Source of the DNA: Tolypeutes matacus
Lineage: Eukaryota > Chordata > Mammalia > Cingulata > Chlamyphoridae
Reading direction: 5' to 3'
DNA: 64,000 bases
NCBI GenBank assembly: GCA_026826555.1
Contig: JAKSZT010053928.1
Location: forward strand, 42,522,849-42,586,848
Shown: positions 36,956 through 48,345 of the stretch, piece by piece
How positions within the stretch are numbered: the stretch's first letter is position 1
How the letters are laid out: the number at the start of each line of letters is the position of its first letter
Position numbers and translations under genes: made by a program
The notes under the pieces: generated by a model
Told to the model about the DNA's origin: nothing
Databases searched by the model: none
What the model saw: only the letters and a program-made list of their open reading frames with translations

Positions 36956-37860
36956 CCATTCACTACACATCTTACTTGTTGAGCATCTACTACCAGTTCC
37001 TGGTACTGTTCTAGGTGTTGGTTATTCAGTGATATAGTGGTCTGAGTCCTTGCCCTTGTGGAGTTTACAGTCTAATGAGAAAGTCAGAAAAATTTTTTAA
37101 AAAGCCAGATGTACAAATAATTATAACATATAAAAAGAAAGGGAAGAAAAGACTCCTATGAAAAAGGAAAATATTAGCAGGAAGTGGAAAGGAAGAGTCA
37201 GGATCAGGCAAGATCTCTGAATGGAAACAGTGTTTAGACTGAGATCGAAAAGATAAGAAGTAACATTATTGAGATTTTTCTAAATGTTAGGCATTGTGCT
37301 ACAATCTTTACACATATCTCTTGATCCTCCTAACCACCCCATGAGGTGGGCACTATTATTGTCTCCACTTTACAAAGCAGGCATAGAGAGTTTAAGCAAC
37401 TTATACACCTCATAAGTGGGAAAGCCAGGATGGGAGCAGGCAATCTGGCACTAGCAGATGCATTTTCACCACCATGACACACTGCATCTCATATAAGTAA
37501 GCATTGGTCAGGAAGATGGGGGGTTGAGGGACAGCATGGCCAAAGACTCTGAGGTTGGAAGAGCTTGGCATATGACAAATCCATCAGGGGCCAAGTAGCA
37601 GGAGATTAGTAAGCTTGGGGGGGCAGTAACATGAGGTAGGGTAGGAAAGGCAGGTAGGGGCAGATCAGCCAATGGATGATTTTAACTGGGTGAATGATAA
37701 GCCTAATTTAGACTTTTAAAAGGTCAGCATGGTACTTCACAGAGGCAAACAAATAAAGCAACAAGAGTGGAAGCAGGAAGACCACTGACCCAGGCAAAAG
37801 ATGATAACAGTGACTTAATGGAAAGGGAGAGAACCAAATGCATTTGATGGTTATTTGGAA
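36956..37860 (-). mobile_element. L2, antisense, interrupted by a MIR
   Basis: 'TTGTTGAGCATCTACTACCAGTTCCTGGTACTGTTCTAGG' and 'TTGTGGAGTTTACAGTCTAATGAG' are the reverse-strand L2 3' end. The text resumes after the MIR with CAGCATGGCCAAAGACTCTGAGG, 'GGGGCCAAGTAGCAGGAGATTAG' and 'GTGGAAGCAGGAAGACCACTG', in L2 order. One of the longer L2 copies in the window. Confidence 0.65.
37267..37490 (-). mobile_element. MIR nested in the L2
   Basis: TTAGGCATTGTGCTACAATC, 'CCCATGAGGTGGGCACTATTATTGTC', 'GAGAGTTTAAGCAACTTA', 'AAGTGGGAAAGCCAGGATGGG' is the reverse-strand MIR from 3' end to head. It splits the L2, so it inserted later. Confidence 0.75.
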
Positions 37861-38955
37861 AGCCTGTGCATCAACTCATCTCTACTACTGCCTTCTCCCC
37901 TCTCCCCAGGTCTGACATCCAGTTGTTTACCTCAGGACCCAACTTCTTAATTCTTTAGCTCAGCTACTGAATCTTTGGTCTGTCATCTTGTCATATGTTA
38001 GTATTGTGGAAACAAATAAACAATGATGAGCCCCTCATTTGGCCAGTTCTGAGGCCTTTGGTTCTCGGTCCTGTCTTAGAAGACATACCCCTACCACTCA
38101 TGCCCAGTATCATCTGAGTTCTTTGTTTTGGTGCTCACCCACCAATAATATTTACTGACCAAGAGATCTGGGGTATGGTGATCCCTTCTTCCCCACTGGT
38201 TTCTAATGTCATGAAGCCACAGCAGAATCAGGAGAGGGGTACAGGGGCAGGAAACTTCTATGGTATACAAGAAACAATCCTACTAGTTGGGAAATTATGA
38301 AACCCCTGGAGTGACAACTTGCATCCCATTCATAATGATCTGATGTCTTTGTAAAGACCAGGTGTTACGTAGATGGGAGCTTGTTAATATATGAAGATTT
38401 GGCAGCCCTAATCCTCTTCTACTGGGCATAAAGCCACAAAATACTCATAGGCCTAACTTTGACAATATGGGAAAGAGAATCTCTACCTTCTATTGCTCTG
38501 TTTTCCAAGGAGACCAGCCTGTCTGATGGACTGCATGTCCCTTTACTTGTAGGAAGAAGAGAAAACCTTTGAAAATGACAGTTTTCAACAGATATCAAAA
38601 CTACAGTGTTCATGAATGGGGTACAAAGGGTGGACAAACTAGAAGAGGAGCAAGAAACAGACTTAAAATAGAGTCTGGTTTGAATTGGGAGTATGAAGAT
38701 TTTTCTTTCTTAATCATTTAAACTATAATACCCGATTATCTCAGAAAGAAAAAAATCCCTAATACATTCGATGTTGAAAAGAAACCTTATATAAAAGAAA
38801 CCTTTGTAATCAAAGCTTTCGAGTGTATTATCTTCTTCGATTCTGCATTATCCCATTTTTCTTGATGCTACCTCACTGACTCTCCATGAGATATTATGGC
38901 GAGTCATAATATTATCATAATATCATAATATTATCTTCCTAAACTACTCTTTGGC
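37861..38955. other. Intergenic, nothing recognised
   Basis: No repeat or exon identified. A short AT palindromic stretch lies at about 38908-38935. Confidence 0.35.
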
Positions 38956-39305
38956 ATTTCACTTTGATTCCCAGGAACATACTCACTCATTCTCTTCCTC
39001 TTTTTTACTTTACATGGGTCTCTTCATAAATACCAACTCCTGAGAAAGACCTCCCCCAATCCAAAATAACCTAGAATGTTCCATCTCTCTATATCTCCTC
39101 ATACTGCCTTACTTTTCTTCACAGCATTTATAACAACCTGAATTTTGCTACCTAGATATTTCAGTGTTCATTATCTAGACCTGTATCAAGAATGTAAGCC
39201 CCACAAGGGTAGGGACTTTATCTGTTTGTTACTAGTAAACTCCCAACCCTGTACTTAGCAACAGTGCCTGGCACATGGTGGACACTCAATAAAGGTTTCA
39301 CAAAT
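38956..39305 (+). mobile_element. L2 3' region, sense
   Basis: GAGAAAGACCTCCCCCAATC, 'CTTACTTTTCTTCACAGCATTTATAACAACCTG', 'AATGTAAGCCCCACAAGGGTAGGGACTTTATCTG', 'CAGTGCCTGGCACATGGTGGACACTCAATAAA' follow the L2 consensus to its 3' end. Confidence 0.75.
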
Positions 39306-39390
39306 GGATAGGTGGATGGATGGATGGATGGATGGATGGATGGATGGATGGATGGATGGATAGGTGGATGGATAGATAGATGGATGGATA
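39306..39390 (+). repeat. (GGAT)n microsatellite at an L2 tail
   Basis: About 20 TGGA units, with TAGG/TAGA interruptions near both ends. It begins where the L2 short-repeat tail normally lies. Confidence 0.9.
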
Positions 39391-39394
39391 TTAT

Positions 39395-39890
39395 AAATTA
39401 CCACCTAACTGACATTTGAGATCCTTCCTAATCTGGCCTCACCCTACTTTTCCAACCAATTTTCTCACCACTTCCCTACTTACAACCTTTACTCTGGTCT
39501 CAAGGGTCTCCTCACTTGCCTCTTCACAGTCAATGAAACTCTTATTCAGATCTTCTCTGTGTCTCTCTCTCCAGCCTTGAAAATCCTCCCTCCCCTCAAA
39601 TCCTACCTCCTCTAAGAACATTTCCATAAAACTAATTTCATTTCACATTTATCCATGTTTCCCTTTACCAAACTTCTATAATACTCATTGTCTGTATCAA
39701 TCAGTTTTTCAATTAACTAAATATACCATCTAATAGTGTTCTCAAATGGTCTCATAGGCATTAGCCAAGTCTCCTTGAATGCACTGTTAGTTTCTTGAGA
39801 ATGGAGACTAAGATATATTAACTCCACTCCTTCCTACAAATGCACATGTTTGGTACACCGCAGGTACTTATTACTTGTTGATGGACTAAG
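39395..39890 (+). mobile_element. Second L2 3' region, sense
   Basis: ATCCTTCCTAATCTGGCCTC, 'CCTACCTCCTCTAAGAACATTTCCATAAA', 'TTCTATAATACTCATTGTCTG', 'TGTTTGGTACACCGCAGGTACTTATTACTTGTTGATGG' repeat the L2 order in sense, directly behind the previous copy. Confidence 0.6.
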
Positions 39891-40354
39891 ATATGTGAAG
39901 AATCTCAGCAAGAGGGTTAGGCTTCCTTTGGTCAATTGATGTTAATGGAATGCATATCATCTTTTATTTGTGACAGCCAGCATCCTTATCACCTTATGTT
40001 TGAGGGCAGTTGATCTGCCAAGTGCAACACAAGACTGTTCATTCATTGAACAAACACCAACTGAGAATCTGCTTTGTGGCAGGACCAATGTAGGCAGTGG
40101 GGAGAGTTCTGGAGATGATTATTATGTGATGAAAACAACACTTAAATTGCAATATGACAAGCCTTAAAGGCATGCTGAGGACACAATGAAAACTCCAAGG
40201 AGCAGCATCTAACCCAGTAGGCAATGAGTCAGGAAAAGCTTCCCAATCTATCTGCATCTACCCAATCCAGAGCCAGGAAAAAAACACCTCAAATTTTGTG
40301 ATCTGCTGGCTTGAGATAGTTTGTCAGTGTAGAATTATTACAGTGTTCTATGCT
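39891..40354. other. Spacer, nothing recognised
   Basis: Two short opposing frames, no recognisable content. Confidence 0.35.
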
Positions 40355-40685
40355 CTACCCACGTGCTGTGCTCACCCCCAGACCTGCACTTAGCTGGACT
40401 GCCAGTCGCTTGTCATTCAAATCTCAGCATTTATGTCATTTCCCCTAGTCTTTCTGGAAACCTAAATAAAGTAGCCACCAGTCACACTCTGCTGCATTCC
40501 CCTACTTATTCTTTGCATTGTACTTATCACTATTTGATATTGCCCTAATTCTTTGTTTATTCACTGGAATATAGGCTTGACTAGAGCAGAACTTTGTCAG
40601 CCTGTAACTCTTGTACTCCCCAGTACCTAGAACAGTGTGAGGTATACAGTAGATGTTCAACAGGTATGGACTAATGAAATGAACC
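40355..40685 (+). mobile_element. Third L2 3' region, sense
   Basis: GCTTGTCATTCAAATCTCAG, 'TGCATTGTACTTATCACTATTTGATATTG', 'GAATATAGGCTTGACTAGAGCAG', 'CCCAGTACCTAGAACAGTG' match L2 to its 3' end. Confidence 0.65.
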
Positions 40686-42129
40686 CATCAGTTCACTTAC
40701 AAACCTTGGAACCATTGCTCATTCTCACCTTTACCTTAAGAGTGAAAATTGGCTTCTGTCCCATATATTATTTTTATACTAAAGACTCTGGCTGAAATCC
40801 ATATTTGCAACTGATAGACACAAATCTAAGTATATAAACTGTGAAAAGATCATCTATGTGTTGGTGATTTGCAGTCTTCTCCTTGCCAATCAGAAGAAAG
40901 AAGTTAACTAGGGAGGCAGCTACTGTCACATCTGAAGGTTCTTTTGACCCCAGTGATTAAGATGATGTGCCTGATGTGGTGAACTTTTATATTATGCTGC
41001 CAGAGAATTGCACAAATAGCCCTTGTGTCACACCGAGCTCTCAATTTTGGTGATGGCTGTCACTGTTCTGGAAGGAGATGACTCACTCAAGATGGAGTAG
41101 AGGGGAGGGTGGTACAAAGATAGGATGGGAGGCAGGACTGATCTGAGAGTACGCTGCCAATTCCACTGAAAGAAGAGAAGGTGAAGGTGCAGTAACACAC
41201 AGGCACATCTTAATACTACAATGTCACATCACTTGCACACACCATTGGCCCAATTATCAGAGCCCTCAAGGAAGGAAACCTCCCTATTCCTTATCAGTCT
41301 CTTCTCTGTAGGTTGAGAATATCCAGAACACTAAAGGTAGTTTATCTTCTTGTGTCTGGTTCTGCCAGCCTTCTCAAAACTATGAAAGCAAGTAGCTGAC
41401 TTCATAAACACGGGCATCCTGATGTCCTTATGGTATACCAACCTTTATATAGCACAACGTTCCCTGAAAATGTTCTCACACCTTGTTTCTCAACTTATTC
41501 CTAATTCTTCCCATCGCTGATTTCTTGATTTGGCTTCTTTTGTATGATACCCTCTTACCAGCAGTATTTCTTGGCATGCTTTCCTACCTGACAATTTGCT
41601 TTCCATATCAACCATGATTTGATCCCTCTCTCAGACAATATTGTCAACTGTTTATGGATAACATACTCCCAAGTCTAGTATGATCTCCAGGACTTTATTT
41701 GTGAAAGCAGACTCCCTACCTATGGTCACCCTACTCTAAGCTTAGAGCTGCAACTTCCTCAGCAAGATATTTACCTCTCTTAAAAGCCTGTACATTTCCC
41801 AAAGAACATGCACTATTATTTCCTAACCTTTGGAATCCAGGTGGGGGTTGGCGGCCCTTCTTTATTTCTAGTCTGAATTGCTTAGGCTTTAAGTTAATTA
41901 GAGCTCATACCAAAACAGAGATTTCGACCTCATGAAAAAAATTCTTCTGACTTCATTCCTATAAAAGAACTATTCAATCTTTGAAGAACCTTATTGCAAT
42001 GGTATTTGATCTATCCCTGATTATACAATTATTAGACTTTTGGTGATCTAACCAATGACATTTAAATGGCATTTATGTGCAGGCTTGAATTATGAAACCA
42101 CAAAACTTTTGAGCCGAAAGGGACCTTAG
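40686..42129. other. Intergenic, no recognised feature
   Basis: No repeat family or coding exon could be defended. Confidence 0.35.
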
Positions 42130-42235
42130 AGAAAATATAGTCTAATGTCTGCATTTAAAAGATAAGGAGAGTTGAGACCATGATAGCTGAGGTGTCTTGT
42201 ACAAGGTCACACAGCTTGTCAAGAAATAGAAGGGG
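42130..42235 (-). mobile_element. MIR-class fragment, antisense
   Basis: GGACCTTAGAGAAAATATAG ... AAGGTCACACAGCTTGTCAAG carries the conserved SINE core on the reverse strand. Family within the MIR class is uncertain. A short (AAAAC)n tract follows at 42331-42350. Confidence 0.5.
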
Positions 42236-42689
42236 AGAGAGGATAGGAGATGCCCTTCTTACACTCCACCTGCAGTTAAAGAAAAGTGTTTGAAAAGATA
42301 AAAAGGAAGAGAAATGGTTTCAGGTTCAAAACAAAACAAAACAAAACAAGAAAAAACCTAAACCTGATTCCTTCCCAAAGTATCCTATCACACTTAAAGT
42401 GGTATATCATTAACACAGAGACATTCTTCAGAACATAAGAATGTGGACAAATCATAATTTTGTAAAAATAGGCTCATTGTGGTAAAGGGGCATGAGAAAG
42501 AGAAGAAGAGAGGAGGAGAGGTCCTAGGAATTCCAGCCTAAATCAGAGACCTCAGAACCAGTTTCTTCTGCTTCTATCCTATTGGACTTTTGTAAGAGAA
42601 GACTGAAAATGTTCAGCTGCACAGACTGCTTTGTTTAGCAGACAATCTCAAAAAGATGTTCTCTTGCGATTATGAAGCCTGATTATCTA
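42236..42689. other. Spacer, nothing recognised
   Basis: Apart from the AAAAC tract, no feature was seen. Confidence 0.35.
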
Positions 42690-43345
42690 ATTTTCTCTTT
42701 GTGGCATTCCTCTCCCAGCAACCACCTGCTAAATGGCTGGAACAGACATGACTATCCTGTTAGCAGTCCTCAGCCATCTATCTGTCCTACTCTGCATGCT
42801 CTCTCTAGGAGGTTTCATCCATTCCCAGATCTCCAACTTGATGCACCCAAATTCCATCTCCAGCCCTGACCTTTTCCTGGAACTTGAAGTCCATTTCTAA
42901 CTGCCCAAGGTGCATCTCTACCTTGTTGTGGCACAGTACTATAAACAACAAGTCTAAAATGAGATGCATTACTTCTTTTTCATGACCCCCAAAGCAGTCT
43001 CTTCTTTACAACCTATCTAGGTAATAGTGCCACCATGTACTTAGTTGCCTAAGATAAAACTCTCAGAATCATCCCTGACTCTTCCTTCTACCCCACCCAC
43101 CACGTCCAGCTATTCACTATATTCTCTACTGCCTACCTCTTAGGTGTCTCTGGAATCTGTTTCCTACACTCCATCCCCTCAGCATCTGCCCAGCGTCCAG
43201 ACTCCATCATTTCTTGCCAAGACCATTACAACAATCTTCTAATAAGATTACCTCTTTTTTGTATCTCTCCCAAATCTGATATGCTCTTGCTTAAACACTC
43301 TTCTTTAGCTCACTTTTGCCTAAAGAACAAATTCCAAATTCTTTA
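42690..43345 (+). mobile_element. L2 interior segment, sense
   Basis: 'CTCCAACTTGATGCACCCAAATTCCATCTCC', 'AATAGTGCCACCATGTACTTAGTTGCC', 'AATCATCCCTGACTCTTCCTTCTACCCC', 'GACCATTACAACAATCTTCTAA' and AAATTCCAAATTCTTTAACA are in L2 order, upstream of the usual 3' end. Confidence 0.55.
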
Positions 43346-43534
43346 ACATGGAAAAATAGATGACTTTAAATTCACTTTCTTTAAATTTAGATTTACAGAG
43401 CCTAAATACACTATCCTATAACTTTTACCGATAAGTCATGGATCTGCACCCAAGAACTGAGTGTAATAAGAATGAACCCAAGCTGTCCTTCACAAAGAGA
43501 ATTGTGCATTAGAGTTGAGAGAAGGCCATTGAAA

Positions 43535-43690
43535 GCAGATGGAGTTGGCTTAAGTCCTGACTCCACCATGCAGCGCTGGTGTCAATCTTTGTGACTCCAT
43601 TTCTTCAACTATAAAATGGGAATGAAAATAATACCTACCTCTCCAGGTTGTTGTGGGAATCATATGAGGTAGTGCACAATGGATCTGTAC
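43535..43690 (+). mobile_element. MIR fragment, sense
   Basis: GTCCTGACTCCACCATGC, 'AACTATAAAATGGGAATGAAAATAATACCTACC', 'GGTTGTTGTGGGAATCATATGAGG' is MIR head, core and 3' part. Confidence 0.8.
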
Positions 43691-43723
43691 CTATTAGGCC
43701 AACAAAGGGTAGATATTTTTATT

Positions 43724-43926
43724 AACATGAAAGTTCTTTATATTTTTAAAAGATTTATTTATTTCTCCCCCCACCCCCCACCGCTTTATTTGAGCTCACT
43801 GTCTGCTCTCTATGTCTGCTCATCTTCTTTTAGGAGGCACCAGGATCCAAACCCTGAACCTCCCACGTGGAAGGGGGGTGCCCAATCCCTTGAGCCACAT
43901 CCACTCCCCAACATGACAGCTCTTTA
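43724..43926 (-). mobile_element. DAS-type SINE with target-site duplication
   Basis: Minus-strand head GGAGTGGATGTGGCTCAAGG with B-box-like GGTTTGGATCC, and tail on the plus-strand left side (TTTTTAAAAGATTTATTTAT). Flanked by a 17-bp duplication, AACATGAAAGTTCTTTA at 43724-43740 and AACATGACAGCTCTTTA at 43910-43926, with two mismatches. The 82-codon plus-strand frame through it is not a gene. Confidence 0.88.
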
Positions 43927-44789
43927 AATAGTGTAGGGTAATTATGATAGGCCCCTCATTATTCTCTTCTTCAATCCAAACATCCCAAGTTCTTTCAATC
44001 AGTCTCAAAATCAAATAATTTGGAAACATCTCTCCATACTAGCTGTGCCCTGTAGAACATCAAGATACTCTCCATGACTTGACTCTAAGACTTTAAGATA
44101 AAAAGGAACTCGTCCTTCCTAATAGTTTGAAAGTGATTAATAAATACAAAGTCTGTTTTTCTAATGGTGTTGTTTCTTTTAATCATTACAACTGTAAAGG
44201 ATTAAACACCTCTTTACTTTAGTGTGTACTTTTACTTTCTATTTGGGGCTTTCAAGGAAACATTAGAGTAACTGTATAAGACCACGAATTATTTTCTCCT
44301 TGCTAAAAATACTCCTCCCAGGTTTTGGTAGGAGATTATTGGCAGGAAATGAGAAAAGACTTTCCACATCCTTTCTGTGGCTTCCTCGAGCAGTGCTATC
44401 ACTCTGACACTTTCTACCAGCTCTGAATTTACAGTCATTTTAATAAGTAAAAGAGGGTAGTTGGTAGAGCAGAAAATTGGTCTTCTCGTTATGAAAATGA
44501 AAACAGATAGCTAACAGTAGTCTATTAAAGAAAAATAAGTGCTCCCAAGAAGTAAAGATATTGTTAGAGATGTCTTCAAAATGTGAACAGATAATGAGAC
44601 TGGGCAATGCACCAATGCTATCCAGGCAGAAGATATTTATTTTATTTATTTTTAATGAATTGTATGATTTTCTAATCAAAGGTACCAAGGAATGCCATTT
44701 TAACACATTCAGAGTTAGTGACTATCATCCAGAGTGTGACTCTAGAGGAAGTTTTGAGATAAAATTACTGCATAAACCTTGACGGAGTA
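43927..44789. other. Spacer, nothing recognised
   Basis: AT-rich, short frames only. Confidence 0.35.
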
Positions 44790-45030
44790 AGAGCTTCAAA
44801 GTTTAAATACCACAGTCCTATTTCTGACTCTATCACATACTAGTTCAGTGACCTTGGACAAGATATTTAATCTCTTCAGACCTTCATTTACTCAACTATA
44901 AAATGAGGAGGGAGTAATAGGAACAGCATCTTTATCAAGGTGTTGGAATGTGGACCAAGTCAAGATAATGTACGGAGTTTGCCTACCACAGTACCTACCG
45001 CCCCAGGAACACTCCACAACTGTTAGCTGC
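44790..45030 (+). mobile_element. MIR, sense
   Basis: 'CTAGTTCAGTGACCTTGGACAAGATATTTAATCTC', 'CTCAACTATAAAATGAGGAGGGAG' and 'CCTACCACAGTACCTACC' follow the MIR order. Confidence 0.7.
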
Positions 45031-45144
45031 CAGGCTATGCAAATGAAGATGGACGCAGAACAAGTAAAACTGCTATGAATCTCACTTCATTACTGCCTAG
45101 AGAGTCAATGCAATGACATCAAATGAAAAACATAATCAACAATT

Positions 45145-45225
45145 AAAAATTTTATTTATCCTTTTTTTAAAAATTAGAGCAGTTGTAGGTTTACAGAGAA
45201 ATCATGCAGAAAGTACAGAATATCC
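45145..45225 (-). mobile_element. L1 3'-end fragment, antisense
   Basis: TTAGAGCAGTTGTAGGTTTACAGAG and ATCATGCAGAAAGTACAGAAT are the reverse strand of a common L1 3' UTR end, next to a T-rich edge. Confidence 0.6.
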
Positions 45226-45674
45226 ATTTGTTTACTACACAAAGCCAAATACCACTGTTGTTTTTTTTTTTTTAACGCCACGGTAATAACCAGCTGTTTT
45301 ATCACCAAGTAGAGATGGCCCAAGTGACTATTTCCTTTGACATACTACGCTTCCTCATTACATAAATTTAATTGTTTCAAAAAGCCCTGTAGGCTCTAAA
45401 GAAAACTTCATTCCTAAAGTTCACTGCAAGGACAGGGATTGGCATATGATTAAGAAAAATAATTCAAATATCAGGTTTGAGAGTGTTCTCCAAAGTAAAC
45501 TCCTTGCACCCAGAGCCAAGAGCTTGGCTGTCCTGGCTGGTTGGCATGTTGGTGGCAATCAGCCTGGACTCCCACTCGCTGCATCCTACTTCCTACTTGT
45601 GTTAGCTCCTTTCACCTGCACTCCATGGCTGCTTTTACCCAGCTCCTGGCATTCTACCAATGTCCTTCACTCCT

Positions 45675-45800
45675 ACCAATTACCTGGGGATCTTCTTAAA
45701 AGGCAGGTTCTAATTCAATAGGTCTGGGGTGGGCTGTTCTAACAAGTTCTTAGGTGACACAGCGCTGCTGGTCTGCAGAGCACACTTTCCATAGCCAGGG
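45675..45800 (-). mobile_element. MER5A-like hAT element, antisense
   Basis: ACCTGGGGATCTTCTTAAAA, 'AATTCAATAGGTCTGGGGTGGG', 'CTAACAAGTTCTTAGGTGAC' and CTGCTGGTCTGCAGAGCACAC match the reverse strand of MER5A. Confidence 0.7.
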
Positions 45801-45829
45801 TATAACTCAGCCCAGAGGCAGTGTACTAC

Positions 45830-46055
45830 AGAGCAGCGTTTCTCAAACTCCATGCTATTAACAGTTTGGGCTGGATAATTCTTTGCTGTGGGGTCTCACC
45901 TGTGCATTATAGGATGCTTAGCAATATCCCTTGCTTCTACCCACTAAGGCCAGTAGACAGCGCCCCTCTCCTGATAGTTACAACAATCAAAACTGACTTC
46001 AGACATTACCAAATGCCCACTGTGGCATTAAATCACCTCTGGTTGAGAACCATTG
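45830..46055 (-). mobile_element. MER20-like hAT element, antisense
   Basis: GTTTCTCAAACTCCATGCTATTAACA, 'GGATAATTCTTTGCTGTGGGG', 'GCATTATAGGATGCTTAGCAATATC', 'TCAGACATTACCAAATGCCC' and TCTGGTTGAGAACC give the whole MER20 on the reverse strand. Confidence 0.8.
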
Positions 46056-46059
46056 GTAT

Positions 46060-46200
46060 AGAGGTTATTGCTAAAGGGCTCTATATTAGAATGCTTGGAT
46101 TCAAATTCTTCTTCCCCAATTTACTGGATTAATGGCCTTGAGCAATTTATTTAACTTGTCGGTGCCTCAGTTTGTTCTTCTGTTAAATGTGGATAATTGC
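46060..46200 (+). mobile_element. MIR fragment truncated by a rearrangement
   Basis: 'TTGGATTCAAATTCTTCTTCC' to 'GAGCAATTTATTTAACTTGTCGGTGCCTCAGTTTGTTC' and 'AAATGTGGATAATTGC' is MIR, which stops abruptly at about 46201, where the inverted composite copy begins. Confidence 0.6.
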
Positions 46201-46201
46201 C

Positions 46202-46289
46202 CAAGGCCATTAATCCAGTAAATTGGGGAAGAAGAATTTGATTCCAAGCCGAACCAGCCAGGACAGCCAAGCTCTTGGCTCTGGGTGCA
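46202..46289. other. Inverted composite copy of two upstream segments
   Basis: 46252-46289 is the exact reverse complement (38/38) of 45505-45542. 46202-46249 is the reverse complement of 46093-46140 with a single mismatch. In the copy the two segments are joined, and the 550 bp between their sources is skipped. The arm at 46093-46140 and its copy are separated by 61 bp, so the DNA can form a 48-bp stem. See findings for interpretation. Confidence 0.9.
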
Positions 46290-47030
46290 GCTCTGAGGAC
46301 CAGGCAGTGGCCTGGTTTAAAGGCATAAATTTAGAGAAGGCCCATCAACCTGAGATTTGTATTTATTTCCATGAAATGAAACTTTTCTGGAACACCTTTT
46401 TAACAGTCCATAAGACAAAAACACACCACAATTCAAAACTCCAACAATAATGTATCACTCATTTCAGACAAGACTCCAATCCTTTTAAGAACTACATGCA
46501 CAGCAGCTAATGAAGAAGAGAGGCAGAAATAAAGAATTCTTACTCCCAAGTGGTCCACAGAGTTGACCACGAAATGCTTTAGAACCAACAACCTGATGCA
46601 TAAACCATTACACAATTTCGCATTTGGAGATTTAAGACAATAGTTTCATCAAAACATGCTTTCTCCCCCACAGGCTTTTCAAAGCAATAAGCAAAACAAC
46701 TGTCTTTTGTGAGCTTTACCAAATGTTAACTGGGAAACCCTACTGTTTTTAATTGTGCTTGAATAAATGCAGACCAGGATCCGAAAGTGCAGATAAAGTA
46801 GTTTGTCTCCCCCTCTCTGCTTCCAAAGGCCGAGGTGAAGTGACAGAAATATTGAGGTCAAATCCTCAGGCCCAACTACTGTGAAAACCATTTCATGGTA
46901 AACTAGTCATTTAAAGATACTTTTTTGTGGTTATCTAAATAGTTTCCCCTTCCACCATCCTCCATTCAACGTTACATTAAAATCATAGGATTTGGGAGGC
47001 TAAATTGGATCCTAAAAGATTTTGTAGTCC
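46290..47030. other. Spacer, nothing recognised apart from the start of an old repeat
   Basis: From about 46985 text of an old MIR/L2-class repeat begins (ATCATAGGATTTGGGAGGCT, AAGATTTTGTAGTCCAG). Confidence 0.35.
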
Positions 47031-47032
47031 AG

Positions 47033-47232
47033 TGGGTTCTAAATGTGGAGCCCCCTGACTTGGGAGGTGGGGGGAGCACTACATAAAAAGCAACCAAAGA
47101 ACCTTTTAAAAGTGCAGATTCCCTGGGCCCCACCACCAGGAATTCTGATTCAGCAGGTGGTCAGGTTGGGGCCAAGAAATTTGTACTTTTAACAACTCTC
47201 CAGATTATTATACTGGTAGGTTTGGGGAACAC
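47033..47232 (+). mobile_element. MER5A-like element, nested
   Basis: GGGTTCTAAATGTGGAGCC, 'GTGCAGATTCCCTGGGCCCCACCACCAGGAATTCTGATTCAGCAGG', 'CAAGAAATTTGTACTTTTAACAACTCTCCAG' match MER5A in sense. It splits an older repeat that resumes with CAACTCTCCCATTTTACAAAG. Confidence 0.7.
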
Positions 47233-48345
47233 TACTAAATTCAACTCTCCCATTTTACAAAGATAAAACTAAAAACTATACAGTTAATTCATAGAAAATG
47301 TCGGACTGATACCCTAATCTCCATGCCTAATTTATTTTGATTAGCAAAATATGTTATTTGTTTTCATTTGATCAGCAACATTGTATAACAGTAACATACA
47401 GTATTCCAGAGTGTAAGCCACCAAATGCAGGAGAATCCAGAATTTGGAGCTAGGATATCACCTTTTTTCTCTCCTCCCCATCTCTGCTTGTTTTAATCCA
47501 TGTAAAAATGAGGTAGCATCCCAGACATTCCTTAGCACCAACCTCCTGCCTACAGAGATGGAAGATCAAAATGGTTTTCAAACAGCAGTCAGCAAATTAG
47601 CTGAGTAATCGATGACATGCCATAGTTGTCTTTGCTCTCTGTTAATCCTTGTTCTTGAGTTCTCAAGGTATCTCTAGATACATCCCCCCGCAAAACATCG
47701 CATTATCGTAACTCAGGAACATGATGTGTTGCCTCAGAGGTCCTATTGACTGGTCAACTTCAACTGTTGTAATACGTCTCTTACCCACATTGGTAAACAC
47801 TTTTTAAGAGGAAGATGACTTTAAGAATACATCCGTTGTTTTCTTCGGTTTCTCTTGTTGCATTGATTTTCTAAGAAGTAAACTTGCATAATTTATTTAC
47901 AAAGCAAAGAGCATTAATTAAAAACACAACCATTAAGATAATGGTTTGGTTTTGCTGTGTTTTGGGTTAGGGGGAAAGGGTGACAAAAAAACTAAACAGG
48001 TTAATTTATTTTTAGGCAAAGGCACACTCCTGTATCCAAATACTGGAAACTATATGCAAATACCATCTGGGTTTGCTTAGCTCACTATTCTGCTATGGGG
48101 TAGTGTATACTGTCACTATGCCCATTTCTTTTTAAGGTGTTGAGATTTTAAAAAAAAGAAGAACATTTGTTTCCTAGACAGTATACTAGCTTTTCAATGT
48201 ATATTATTTTGTACCTCCTCCTTCTAGCAAAATCCTACAAGTTTTAGGGCCTGTGCAGGATCACCACCTCTGGGAAACTCTCTAGAATGATCTGGCTCCA
48301 TTCTCCCTATACATCTACCATTGCATATGGTCTATGCCCTTGCTA
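47233..48345. other. Intergenic, nothing recognised
   Basis: AT-rich; no family or exon assigned. Confidence 0.35.

Noticed and set aside
39306..39390. CRISPR-like or tandem-repeat array
   Set aside because: It is a 4-bp microsatellite without spacers; no CRISPR array exists in this window.
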